Of a DNA stretch of 64,000 bases, positions 37,789 through 45,338 are shown piece by piece (positions within the stretch are counted from its first letter, which is position 1; each line of letters starts with the position of its first letter). The translations under genes and the position numbers were made by a program. The stretch is from an uncultured Acidimicrobiales bacterium (GTDB lineage: Bacteria > Actinomycetota > Acidimicrobiia > Acidimicrobiales > UBA10347): NCBI GenBank assembly GCA_937991435.1, contig CALKPY010000007.1:1-64000 (forward strand). The letters are read 5' to 3'. The notes beneath the pieces are model-generated. The model ran no database searches, was not told the DNA's origin, and saw nothing but the letters and a program-made list of their open reading frames with translations.

Positions 37789-38600
37789 CCAAACGAGCTG
37801 GCCTCATGGCCGGTCTTCTCATCATCGCTTTACTCGCGATCCCTCAACTCGGAAACGCCGGGCCGACCGCGACCCCATGCCAATGGGAAGTCGAAGCCGG
37901 AGAGACACTGGCCGGTATCGGTGATCAGCTCGGCGTCGACTGGCGCGATCTCCACGAAGAGAATTTGAACGTTATCGGCTCTAACGCCGACTTGATTCTT
38001 GTTGGCGACATGATCGATTCGTGTGTCGACGATGACCCGCAGATCGAGGCGACCGTTCGGGACGTGATCGCTACGAGTCCTTTTGTCGCCGATATCGGTC
38101 CGATCCCTCCTCCCTATCCGACGATGGAAAAGATCCCGTCCACACTGTCAGCGTACAAGCAGGATCCCGAACTTGAAGCTAGCGTGCGAGGCTACCTTCA
38201 GTGGTACGCCGAGACCGAGTACGGGTGGACCGGGGATCAATGGGCTTGCCTTGACGGCCTGTATCAGCGCGAATCTTCCTGGTATCCGAAGGCCGACAAC
38301 CCGAACTCTTCGGCCGCTACTTTGTGGCAGGTCGTGAAGTCGACGGCCCGGCATATGGGGATCCCGAATCATCCGGACATCAACGGCGTGTGGCCGGAGA
38401 TCCCAGAGCAAGCCAAGTTCGGTCTACTTTATATCGATCTGTCGTACGGGGATCCGTGCTCTGCGCTAACGTTCTGGCTCGCCCGGGTTCCTATCAACGG
38501 CGTCGACTATGGAAATTGGTACCTGAGTCAGGAGCCGATCGACTTCACTCCAGCTCCCGAGGTCGAAGAGTCCGGACTGATCGGCGGGACGGTGCGGTGA
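37782..38600 (+). CDS. LysM plus transglycosylase-like secreted protein
   Basis: 272 residues from ATG 37782. A signal sequence (AGLMAGLLIIALLAIPQLGNAG) precedes a LysM module (about 27-72, CQWEVEAGETLAGIGDQLGVDWRDL). A lysozyme-like domain follows: QWACLDGLYQRESSWYPKADNPNSSAATLWQ, with Glu in QRESSW as catalytic candidate, as in actinobacterial lytic transglycosylases. It overlaps the glycosidase gene, so both are co-expressed. It would bind and cut peptidoglycan. Confidence 0.75.
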   Translation: MVTKRAGLMAGLLIIALLAIPQLGNAGPTATPCQWEVEAGETLAGIGDQLGVDWRDLHEENLNVIGSNADLILVGDMIDSCVDDDPQIEATVRDVIATSPFVADIGPIPPPYPTMEKIPSTLSAYKQDPELEASVRGYLQWYAETEYGWTGDQWACLDGLYQRESSWYPKADNPNSSAATLWQVVKSTARHMGIPNHPDINGVWPEIPEQAKFGLLYIDLSYGDPCSALTFWLARVPINGVDYGNWYLSQEPIDFTPAPEVEESGLIGGTVR

Positions 38601-38631
38601 ATCTGCTGTACTCCGAAGAGAAAGGTACTAG

Positions 38632-38904
38632 ATGAGTCAGGTTCATTTGCGAGTCGCCGAGAAGCTCTCGAATCAGATCACCACGTTCGAGCTGGCAGGC
38701 GGGACGCTTGTGTTGTCGCCCGCCGGTGCTTCGGTGATCGTCCGGTTCGCCGGGGATTACCGACTCAATCCGGGGCAGGTATCGGACCTGATTCTTGCGG
38801 TTGACGCTGCGATCCGGCTTGACTTTGAGCGTGCTGTCGAGCTGCTACCTGAGCGGATCGACGCGGTGATCATCGACAACGTTGCCGTAATCGGGACGAA
38901 GTGA
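38632..38904 (+). CDS. Hypothetical protein (90 aa)
   Basis: Beta-rich start (TTFELAGGTLVLSPAGASVIV) then a helix (QVSDLILAVDAAIRLDFERA). Last gene of the envelope operon. No family recognised. Confidence 0.55.
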   Translation: MSQVHLRVAEKLSNQITTFELAGGTLVLSPAGASVIVRFAGDYRLNPGQVSDLILAVDAAIRLDFERAVELLPERIDAVIIDNVAVIGTK

Positions 38905-38931
38905 TCGTTGCAATTGCAGCGGTCTGAATAG

Positions 38932-38943
38932 TTTCTCAGAAAT
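38932..38943. promoter_or_regulatory. Operator-like TTTCTCAGAAAT
   Basis: Inverted-orientation copy of the ATTTCTGAGAAAT palindrome, 14 bases upstream of the -35 of the next promoter. Confidence 0.55.
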
Positions 38944-38957
38944 TCTTTGCGGGTTTG

Positions 38958-38986
38958 CTAAAGGATACCTCAAACACGCCGATTAT
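38958..38986 (+). promoter_or_regulatory. Leaderless promoter cassette
   Basis: -35 CTAAAG (38958-38963), 17-bp spacer, -10 GATTAT (38981-38986), six bases ATATAT, ATG at 38993. Confidence 0.75.
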
Positions 38987-38992
38987 ATATAT

Positions 38993-39241
38993 ATGAGCAC
39001 AACGCATACAGACCGCAAAGACATCATCGCAATCATCGAAGACGCCCCAATCGGCGCCAAGATCGAAGCCACCATCAGCCGCCGCAAAGGCAAGAAGGCC
39101 AACGGCGCATGGCAGACCACCACCTTCCACGGCTGGATCAACGAGACCACCACACCCGGTCGCATCGAGATCACCATGTGGAACGGTGCTCGCCAGACGA
39201 TCACCACCATGACCGCAACCAAGTCGATCAAGATCGGCTAG
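38993..39241 (+). CDS. Small beta-rich protein with leaderless start (82 aa)
   Basis: ATG at the predicted +1. Basic middle (SRRKGKKANGAWQ) and Thr-rich strands (TITTMTATKSIKI), consistent with a small OB- or SH3-like nucleic-acid-binding fold. Followed by a 30-residue ORF with a GGAGAA site. Confidence 0.6.
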   Translation: MSTTHTDRKDIIAIIEDAPIGAKIEATISRRKGKKANGAWQTTTFHGWINETTTPGRIEITMWNGARQTITTMTATKSIKIG

Positions 39242-39260
39242 AGGAAACACCAACGGAGAA

Positions 39261-39353
39261 ATGCGAGACGTCAAGATCCGCCGGGTCACACCGGCACAGG
39301 TCGAAGCCTACCTAGAGAGCGTCGCCGCCGAGAACGCCAAGGACGCCGGTTAG
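39261..39353 (+). CDS. Micro-ORF (30 aa)
   Basis: GGAGAA precedes the ATG. Helical peptide (RVTPAQVEAYLESVAAENAK). Its end overlaps the convergent metalloprotease-like gene by 42 bases. Confidence 0.45.
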   Translation: MRDVKIRRVTPAQVEAYLESVAAENAKDAG

Positions 39354-39977
39354 GAACTCGGCGCGGGCATGACCCTCCGGTACCTTCGACAGTCCAATGG
39401 TACGATCAGCGAACCGCTGGTCGTATCTCACCGCATAGCCGCCTCGGGCAATCTGGAACGGCCGCAAGTTCCTGGTCTTGAACGCTGTTCGGCTCCGCAG
39501 GTTGTTCTGCCCAGAGAACCATTCAGGCGTAACGAAATCGGAGACATAGAAATCGCCGCTCCGGTACGAGGCCCGTTGCACGGGGTCGCATACTTCCATA
39601 GCGTAGAGAAGGTTGTCGTCCCAGTTGATACACAGGCGGGCTACCGAGTCGTTTGCTGCGGCTTCGAGTACTTCGTGGGAAAGAACGATCGATGGGCGCA
39701 GGCCCGATGTTGTCGAGATTTCGGAGCGGATGACGCCGTTCGTGATGGTGTGCCATCCCGCTGCGGTTGGTGGGCCTTCGGTGAGTTCATCGACGATGTC
39801 GAAGACCCAGTCGAACCGGTCTGGTTGTTCGTCGTATTCGACGTGGATGTCTCTTCCCCAGATTGGGGCGAAGTCGTAACGGACTTGCGCCGACACGGAG
39901 GCGCACATGCGTGCTACTTCGAGGTCGGTCATTCGGGTTGAGCGGTTGCGTACGGCTACATCCATGATTGGTTTCAT
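39312..39977 (-). CDS. Putative metalloprotease-like protein (HEVLE)
   Basis: 221 residues. The core SIVLSHEVLEAAAND, followed by MEVCDPVQ and FYVSDFVTPEWF, matches a phage/actinobacterial family that I recall as having an HExLE zincin-like helix and downstream EVCDP, the latter perhaps supplying a further metal ligand. No second His of a classic HExxH is present, so activity is uncertain. No signal peptide. Stands alone on the minus strand. Confidence 0.6.
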   Translation of the reverse strand: MKPIMDVAVRNRSTRMTDLEVARMCASVSAQVRYDFAPIWGRDIHVEYDEQPDRFDWVFDIVDELTEGPPTAAGWHTITNGVIRSEISTTSGLRPSIVLSHEVLEAAANDSVARLCINWDDNLLYAMEVCDPVQRASYRSGDFYVSDFVTPEWFSGQNNLRSRTAFKTRNLRPFQIARGGYAVRYDQRFADRTIGLSKVPEGHARAEFLTGVLGVLGGDAL

Positions 39978-40072
39978 GTATCAAATCTAGGCGGCGGGGT
40001 TCAGTTTGTCGAGCTGCCTGTCGATTATGTTTGGGTGTCGGGTTATTCCGACTTTAGCTAGAGGAGAAAGAA

Positions 40073-40249
40073 ATGTCGGAAAATCTCAGCACGTTCGAGT
40101 TCGAGGTTTACTTCCCCCAGCAAGACGAGCCGCTGGTCGTCGAGCAGTACGGCCCTGATGCCGTGCTGGCTGAAGTGTACTTGCGTGGTCATCTCGCTGA
40201 TTGGGGTTCGCTGGACGGTTGCCGGATTGTTCTAGTCGGCGAAACCTAA
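40073..40249 (+). CDS. Small acidic protein (58 aa)
   Basis: Just below the track cut-off. Strong AGGAGAAAG site. Strand-helix sequence (TFEFEVYFPQQDEPLVVEQYG) ending VLVGET. No family recognised. Confidence 0.65.
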   Translation: MSENLSTFEFEVYFPQQDEPLVVEQYGPDAVLAEVYLRGHLADWGSLDGCRIVLVGET

Positions 40250-40260
40250 GTGTGATACTG
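40250..40260 (+). promoter_or_regulatory. TGTGATACTGT element before the peptidase gene
   Basis: Same 11-mer as at 4949-4959 and 1385-1395. The GATACT inside is a likely -10, leaving only a few bases before the start codons GTG 40260 or ATG 40269. Confidence 0.45.
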
Positions 40261-40268
40261 TGGCCGAT

Positions 40269-41237
40269 ATGAAGTTGAAAGAACTAGGCATCATCACCGT
40301 GATCGCCATACTCTGCGGTTCCATCCTCCTATGGATAGAACCCGACCCGAAACCCACAGCAGCCGTCGTCAAAGAGATCGACGTAACCCAACCCACAACC
40401 ACCGTCGCCAAAGTCCACGTCGACAACGAACCCGCCGTAGGGCTAACCGCAGACATTAACCGCGAAGACGGAACCTGGTACCCCTACGGCGCGGCCCTCA
40501 TCCTCCTAAACACAGGAGACACCGAAGAGTTCCGCCAAGTGCTGGGCGACGTGGCCGCCGTATGCATGGCTTGGTCGAACGGAGATATCGGCTGGGAAGG
40601 CGAAGACCACACCGGCCGGAAACGGTACGGCCTCTGCGGGACCACGACACCCGCAACCAAAAACAACCCACGCCGGTCCGCCGAAGAAATGCGAGCCATG
40701 GTCGACAGGAACCTTGGCAACGGCATACAAGCCCTATCCGGCGACGACCGTTGGATCGACGGCAGCTACCGAGAGCACCTGCCCGCCGTACATGAAGCGA
40801 TCGGCCCGATCCTGCAGGAAGAGTACGTGTTCGTTGCCCGGATCCCCGTGCACCGAGACATCGCCGAACCGCTCGCCGAGTTGCTTGCTCACGCCAAGAA
40901 AGACGGGTTCGAGCTGACTGGATGGGGTTGGCGATCCCCAGAGAAACAGATCGAGCTGCGGTTCGCCAACTGCTCGGAGATCCGGAACGACAAGGCATCC
41001 CAGAACCACGAAGAAGGATCACTGCTGTTCACACTGCCACCGAGTAAATGCGAAACCCCTACCGCTGTGCCGGGCACTTCACGGCACGAGTCCGGTAAGG
41101 CTATCGACTTCAACAAGGGGGGCCGAGGGTTAAGGCCCTACGATGCCGAGTTCGCTTGGCTGAAGGAACACGCCGCCGACTACGGCTTCTTCAACCTGCC
41201 CTCGGAAGCTTGGCACTGGTCTGTCGATGGCAAGTAG
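40269..41237 (+). CDS. Membrane-anchored VanY-like D-Ala-D-Ala carboxypeptidase
   Basis: 322 residues from ATG 40269 (GTG 40260 adds three). N-terminal transmembrane anchor (LGIITVIAILCGSILLWI). The C-terminal M15 peptidase domain has WGWRSPEKQIELR, SRHESGKAIDF with zinc-ligand His and Asp, and EAWHWSVDG with the last His. It would trim peptidoglycan stem peptides outside the membrane. A separate M15 endolysin lies at 49279, so this anchored copy probably serves wall remodelling rather than final lysis. Confidence 0.8.
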   Translation: MKLKELGIITVIAILCGSILLWIEPDPKPTAAVVKEIDVTQPTTTVAKVHVDNEPAVGLTADINREDGTWYPYGAALILLNTGDTEEFRQVLGDVAAVCMAWSNGDIGWEGEDHTGRKRYGLCGTTTPATKNNPRRSAEEMRAMVDRNLGNGIQALSGDDRWIDGSYREHLPAVHEAIGPILQEEYVFVARIPVHRDIAEPLAELLAHAKKDGFELTGWGWRSPEKQIELRFANCSEIRNDKASQNHEEGSLLFTLPPSKCETPTAVPGTSRHESGKAIDFNKGGRGLRPYDAEFAWLKEHAADYGFFNLPSEAWHWSVDGK

Positions 41238-41436
41238 CGGCCGCGAAGCGAGGCAGTTTTTCAAGCAGTGCGAGAACCTCGGCGTGATCGTCGAGCTTCG
41301 AAACAACGGGCACATGAAACTGATCTGCCCCAACGGGTACGTGTACTGGGCGGGCCATTCAGTCTCGGATCATCGAGCGCTCAAGAACATTAAAGCAAGA
41401 CTGCGCAGGGATGGTGGGATACAATTCCCGAAGTAG
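41227..41436 (+). CDS. HicA-like small protein (69 aa)
   Basis: Pattern REARQFFKQCENLGVIVELRNNGHMKLICPNGYV then SVSDHRALKNIKARLRRDG follows the dsRNA-binding-like fold of HicA (GHxxx.P.G...tpsd.ra.kn). No HicB partner is adjacent, so it is probably not a toxin-antitoxin pair. Similar orphan proteins are common in actinophages. Overlaps the peptidase gene by 11 bases. Confidence 0.65.
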   Translation: MASSGREARQFFKQCENLGVIVELRNNGHMKLICPNGYVYWAGHSVSDHRALKNIKARLRRDGGIQFPK

Positions 41437-41450
41437 GTATCGTGGTAGGC

Positions 41451-41588
41451 ATGGAACTTTCACAAGCACAACGCCTGTCCGGTCAATGGTTTTTCAAGAA
41501 GCCCGAGGAACGCCCTGAGCCTGTCGGCGATGGCTGGTCGCAGCAGGAACGCCTGTCCGGTCATGCGCAGCACCGGCTCTCGGCTTAG
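41451..41588 (+). CDS. Small protein with internal repeat (45 aa)
   Basis: Contains a duplicated motif: QAQRLSGQ near the start and QQERLSGHAQ near the end. Gene end overlaps the convergent 41585-42172 gene by 4 bases. No family recognised. Confidence 0.5.
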   Translation: MELSQAQRLSGQWFFKKPEERPEPVGDGWSQQERLSGHAQHRLSA

Positions 41589-42172
41589 GCGCCGACGTGC
41601 TGCGGTCGGCTGTAGTCCCGGATCCCGACCGAGAAAAACTTTTCGTCGCCCGGTTTCATCAGGTCTAGCCTGCGGTCGCGAGGCGTCGGCTCCGGATCGG
41701 CATCACTGACACTAACCCGGGGACGGTCGTCGTAGTGCTTGTTCACCAGCGGTACGAGCTTATCTCCGGACAGGTCGATGTCGAATCCGGCTTCGATGAG
41801 GAGCTGGGCTTGCAGTTGCCCGGCGGTTGTGGCCCGGAACACGAGTACCGTGCTCGGCTCTTCGCTTTCAGCGATGGCGTCGAGCACTGCCCAACCTGCT
41901 GCGAGTCGTTCTTCGGATACCTCCACAAGGCCGCGCTTGAGTAGGGCGCGAGTGGTTCCGTCGCATTCGTAGGCGAGTTCTTCTGGCGTTGTCGGCCCAA
42001 AGGCGGGCCATAGGTCGTGTGGCATGTACCAGTCGTAGCGGGTCGACAGGTCGTGCGCTGTGAGGATGGCGTTCTCTCGGGCTGCGTACCATGCGAGTTT
42101 CATGATCATGGGCTGGGAGAGCGTCATGTGGAAGCTGGCGCTACGCGTGTAGCTCTGGAAGTTTTCGTTCAT
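41585..42172 (-). CDS. Hypothetical protein (195 aa)
   Basis: Helical N-terminal half (MIMKLAWYAARENAILTAHDLS), then a domain with STVLVFRATTAGQLQAQLLIEAGFDIDL. The C-terminus is polar. No family recognised. Confidence 0.6.
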   Translation of the reverse strand: MNENFQSYTRSASFHMTLSQPMIMKLAWYAARENAILTAHDLSTRYDWYMPHDLWPAFGPTTPEELAYECDGTTRALLKRGLVEVSEERLAAGWAVLDAIAESEEPSTVLVFRATTAGQLQAQLLIEAGFDIDLSGDKLVPLVNKHYDDRPRVSVSDADPEPTPRDRRLDLMKPGDEKFFSVGIRDYSRPQHVGA

Positions 42173-42197
42173 GCCCCCAATTTAGTTACCCGGAATG

Positions 42198-42226
42198 CTA
42201 AAGTCTAACCCAAACACGCCGATAAT
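42198..42226 (+). promoter_or_regulatory. Leaderless promoter cassette (best example)
   Basis: -35 CTAAAG (42198-42203), 17-bp spacer TCTAACCCAAACACGCC, -10 GATAAT (42221-42226), six bases ATATAT, ATG at 42233. Confidence 0.8.
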
Positions 42227-42232
42227 ATATAT

Positions 42233-42403
42233 ATGAACGCATCGCAGATCCGCAGCCAACTCCGAGGCCAAATCATGGACGCCCGCATCGCAGGCGACAC
42301 CGAAGCACAGGAAGCCGCACAAGCCGAGCTTGACGCAATGGGACCCGAAGAGCCAACCATGCGGGCACGAGACCTCGCAGCGGCACGCAGGCGCCGCTGG
42401 TAG
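42233..42403 (+). CDS. Small helical protein with leaderless start (56 aa)
   Basis: Below the track cut-off. MNASQIRSQLRGQIMDARIAG continues into an Ala/Glu helix and an RRRRW end. The first nine bases ATGAACGCA are shared with other leaderless genes. Confidence 0.65.
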   Translation: MNASQIRSQLRGQIMDARIAGDTEAQEAAQAELDAMGPEEPTMRARDLAAARRRRW

Positions 42404-42406
42404 CCG

Positions 42407-43729
42407 CTAGGAGCAACGCCCGACCCGATGACGGGCAGGGCACAACTCCCGGTGCTCCGCCTCCGGAATAGCACGAAGACGGCTGTACGGCCCGAAGTGA
42501 GGCTGCAGCCGAGTCAACGCCGGATCTGAGTCCGACGTCCCGAGCAGGCCATGGCCGCAATGAGCGCCCGACACGTTCGAGCAGTTCGCAACCCAACGCT
42601 CCAGGGTGTCCCGATCCCAACCGCCGAACCAGTCGGCATGCAACGTCGTGCCGCCCGGGAGGCGAGACCCATCTTGCTGCTCATCCGACGACAGCCACCA
42701 CGTGGACGTATCGACTCCTTCCGGGACGTCCCAGTAAATGTGGAACTCGATCGATGGAAGAACCACGGGGTGCGAGGCCGGACAGTTCGTGGACTGGAAC
42801 GCATCGACCGGGTACGACATGTGCGCCGACTTCGGCAGCCACATGTCGTTCCCGTTCCAGCAGAACGGGAATCGGATCTTCGCTCTCACCGAGTTGAGGT
42901 TCGGTCCCCAGGCTTGGCCGTGTTGGCAGGTAGGGATCGAGGCCGACCCGAAGTGTTCGCCGCCTTGCCCGGAGCCGCGGTCGTCGTAGTCGCAGGACCA
43001 GTCGATGGGCGACAGGGGAGACGTCGAGTCTTGCGGCGTCTGGGCGGTCGCGTCACCGGCGATAATCTTCAGTCCTTCAGGGTAGGGTTCGATGTGGGCG
43101 TAGTCGCCGTCGTGATCGAGCGTCTTGTAGTAGATGCTGATCCACGAGGGAACAAGCACGTCGCCTTGCTGGTTCAGCAGGGCTGGCGTCCAGTACGCTG
43201 ACCGGTTTAGTTGGCCGCCGTTGCATGTTCCTTCGCCGGTGGTCATGAGGGTTTGGTAGTCGGTGTGGGCGTCGGCTTCGGTGTTCCCGAAGTACATGTG
43301 TAGGTGCGTAGCCCCGGCCTGTCCGGGGGCTACGATCGGGTCGTCGTAGGAGAGGTGCGAGTAATCGCATTCGGTGCGGAAGAGGCGATCGGGGCCGGTG
43401 AGGTTGTCGTTGATGAAGTATGCGTCTCTTGGCCCGTAGAAAGCTTCACGGTTCAATGGCGTTGTCTCCGACGGTTCGGGCGGAGTGGTGGTGGTAGTCG
43501 TTGTCGTGGTTGACGTCGATAGTGTTGGCGGCACGAGCTTCGCCGGTGCCGGAGATCGGGTATCGACTCTGGGGAAGACGTGTTGTGGTGCGGCGCCGTA
43601 GGCGGTTGGCTGTTCGTTGTTGGTCGCTGGCAGGCTTAGGGTTGCGGTAAAGATCGCGACAGTGAAGAGGATCGCGAGGCTGATCTGGGTTCGGGTGTGT
43701 TTGTGTCCGAGGATTTCTAGGTCTCTCAT
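42407..43729 (-). CDS. Secreted DUF1996-domain protein
   Basis: 440 residues. N-terminal signal-anchor (about 16-35), then a Thr/Pro-rich linker with eight consecutive Thr. The domain from about 115 has the DUF1996 layout: TECDYSHLSYDDPIVAPGQAGATHLHMYFGN, RSAYWTPALL, ISIYYKTL and EGLKIIAGD. DUF1996 is found in secreted actinobacterial and fungal proteins, often with glycan-binding modules; its activity is unknown. The His/Asp-rich motif suggests metal binding. Further evidence for a phage set acting on the host envelope. Confidence 0.8.
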   Translation of the reverse strand: MRDLEILGHKHTRTQISLAILFTVAIFTATLSLPATNNEQPTAYGAAPQHVFPRVDTRSPAPAKLVPPTLSTSTTTTTTTTTPPEPSETTPLNREAFYGPRDAYFINDNLTGPDRLFRTECDYSHLSYDDPIVAPGQAGATHLHMYFGNTEADAHTDYQTLMTTGEGTCNGGQLNRSAYWTPALLNQQGDVLVPSWISIYYKTLDHDGDYAHIEPYPEGLKIIAGDATAQTPQDSTSPLSPIDWSCDYDDRGSGQGGEHFGSASIPTCQHGQAWGPNLNSVRAKIRFPFCWNGNDMWLPKSAHMSYPVDAFQSTNCPASHPVVLPSIEFHIYWDVPEGVDTSTWWLSSDEQQDGSRLPGGTTLHADWFGGWDRDTLERWVANCSNVSGAHCGHGLLGTSDSDPALTRLQPHFGPYSRLRAIPEAEHRELCPARHRVGRCS

Positions 43730-43847
43730 AACCTAGAAATAGTACCACAGTCTTTAAGGGCGACCTGAAGGTCACGACCCGTAGCGTTTTCGACTGTCAC
43801 ACAGATCGGTTCGTCGTCGTCCGGCATGGTCGCCTATAGTAGCCGCC

Positions 43848-44459
43848 ATGCGAGTAGCGGACCGGCAGCCGGTAGCCGACGAGATCGAGTCCCTGTACCC
43901 AGATCATCAGCTGCCGTCGATGTCGACGGCGAACATGACCACCATCGATGTTGTCGTCTACGACAATATCGGGCAAGGTCACGACAGAGCAATTACCTTC
44001 AGTAACCACCACTACAACGCAGACCTGAGCCTACTGATCCCATCGCACATGACCTTTGGTGACATCGGGAAAGCAACAACAATTCCGCCGCCTTCACCAT
44101 GGCAGACCGGTCATGTGGGAGAGGTGAAGGATATGGCACTTCACAAGCCGGACTATACGGTCTTTGGGCAGATCGCCGCAGCCGCCGACTTGTTTCGCTC
44201 TGAGCAGTTCGGCGTGCCGTTCGTGACCGGCTTGTCGCCGCATATGGCGCATAGCCTTCGAGCTGAAGTGTCAGAGCAGTTCGCCGAGGCGGGCGTCCGG
44301 CTGGACGGGTTCTTCAAATCGCTCGGTGGATATATCAATTGGCCGGGCTTCAGTCATGATGTGACTTTTCGTTCGGATGACGGCCGGATGGTATGGCGGG
44401 TCGATCTGGGGTATTCCCAAACGGCAGCGTCACTCGCAGCCCTGTGGCCGAACTACTAG
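43848..44459 (+). CDS. Hypothetical protein (203 aa)
   Basis: TATAGT lies seven bases before the ATG, so its mRNA is nearly leaderless. N-terminal strands (TTIDVVVYDNIGQGHDRAITFSN), then helices (DYTVFGQIAAAADLFRSEQFG). No family recognised. Confidence 0.6.
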   Translation: MRVADRQPVADEIESLYPDHQLPSMSTANMTTIDVVVYDNIGQGHDRAITFSNHHYNADLSLLIPSHMTFGDIGKATTIPPPSPWQTGHVGEVKDMALHKPDYTVFGQIAAAADLFRSEQFGVPFVTGLSPHMAHSLRAEVSEQFAEAGVRLDGFFKSLGGYINWPGFSHDVTFRSDDGRMVWRVDLGYSQTAASLAALWPNY

Positions 44460-44511
44460 CCACAGGGTTCGTCGACCGAGCAGCAGAAAGCCCCCTCTTT
44501 CCCCGGGCTAG

Positions 44512-44874
44512 CTACCCGACCCGGTCGATGGTTTTACCATCAGGGCCGAGTAGATACCCGGTCCCGCGCGGAATAATGAAGTGAGTCAAGCCTGTGATCA
44601 CCTGATCTGGGGTGATCCTCCACGCTTCAACCACGCACGCTTGAGCGAGTGGCGACTCCCAAACTGCAGGTTCGTCGTTCAGTGCCGCTACATGCCACTT
44701 ACCGGTAGGTTCCGGCACGTGGTGCGGTTTCTGAGCAAGCGCTTGGTCGATAGCGTCGCCTAGCTCTTTGTCGGGCTTGTAATCGAAGTACCAGGGTACT
44801 GAGATGTCTTGGATTCCGGTGTACCAGGAATCGCGTAGGTGCCGGTCGTCGGCTGCCACTTTGAGTGTGAACAT
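44512..44874 (-). CDS. Hypothetical protein (120 aa)
   Basis: Mixed alpha/beta with Trp/Tyr-rich N-terminus (DSWYTGIQDISVPWYFDY). Lies next to the tRNA cluster. No family recognised. Confidence 0.55.
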   Translation of the reverse strand: MFTLKVAADDRHLRDSWYTGIQDISVPWYFDYKPDKELGDAIDQALAQKPHHVPEPTGKWHVAALNDEPAVWESPLAQACVVEAWRITPDQVITGLTHFIIPRGTGYLLGPDGKTIDRVG

Positions 44875-44946
44875 GTCTTTCTATCTTTCTGTCTGGGTAT
44901 TACTTGGCATCTCTGCCGCCAAGTAGCCTAGCAGGAGAAAGAATGG

Positions 44947-45018
44947 TAGACCAGCAGGGTATCGATCCCTGAGCAAGCACGGGTCAAAGCCGTGAGCACC
45001 ACCTAGGCGTACTGGTCA
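44947..45018 (-). tRNA. tRNA-Gln(TTG)
   Basis: Anticodon stem CACGG/CCGTG with loop CTTTGAC, T-arm CAGGG-ATCGATA-CCCTG, acceptor TGACCAG/CTGGTCT (first pair T-T, weak as in other Gln tRNAs). Discriminator A is followed by an encoded CCA. The D-loop is only about five bases. Confidence 0.75.
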
Positions 45019-45022
45019 TCAG

Positions 45023-45097
45023 CTCTGTCTCTTGGACTCGAACCAAGCTCATTTCGCATTAACAGTGCGACGTCGTCTCCCGGACGACTCAGACAGA
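45023..45097 (-). tRNA. tRNA-Asn(GTT)
   Basis: Acceptor TCTGTCT/AGACAGA, anticodon stem TCGCA/TGCGA with loop CTGTTAA, T-arm CTTGG-TTCGAGT-CCAAG, discriminator G. D-loop normal (CGGG). CCA is not encoded. Confidence 0.9.
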
Positions 45098-45109
45098 ATG
45101 TGTACTTCG

Positions 45110-45182
45110 TGCCCTTGTCAGGACTCAAACCTGAAACAGCCGGTTCGTAGCCGGATATGATTTTCAATTTCACCACAAGGGC
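45110..45182 (-). tRNA. tRNA-Arg(ACG)
   Basis: Acceptor GCCCTTG/CAAGGGC, anticodon stem with loop CTACGAA, T-arm TCAGG-TTTGAGT-CCTGA. The D-loop lacks the usual GG pair. CCA is not encoded. Confidence 0.85.
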
Positions 45183-45186
45183 GTGG

Positions 45187-45260
45187 TGCGCTCGGTAGGA
45201 CTCGAACCCACAATGAAGCCCGGGTAGAAGCCGGGTCGGAGATCCAGTCTCCACGAGCGC
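45187..45260 (-). tRNA. tRNA-Arg(TCT)
   Basis: Acceptor GCGCTCG/CGAGCGC, anticodon stem CCCGG/CCGGG with loop CTTCTAC, T-arm GTGGG-TTCGAGT-CCTAC. Encoded CCA follows. D-loop short (CTGGA). It reads AGA, rare in GC-rich hosts. Confidence 0.9.
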
Positions 45261-45264
45261 TTGG

Positions 45265-45331
45265 CAGGATGACTAGGACTTGAACCTAGCTAATCGGGTT
45301 TGGAATCCGATGCTCTCCCTGAGACCATCCC
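45265..45331 (-). tRNA. tRNA-Trp(CCA), short
   Basis: Only about 67 nt. Loop TTCCAAA gives anticodon CCA; T-arm CTAGG-TTCAAGT-CCTAG; encoded CCA follows discriminator G. The D-arm is reduced to TCTC-AGG-GAGA and the anticodon stem has an A-C mismatch at its base. Confidence 0.8.
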
Positions 45332-45338
45332 ATGTTGT

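Noticed and set aside
41227-41436. HicA toxin of a toxin-antitoxin pair
   Set aside because: HicA-like fold but no HicB-like antitoxin on either side; treated as an orphan phage protein.
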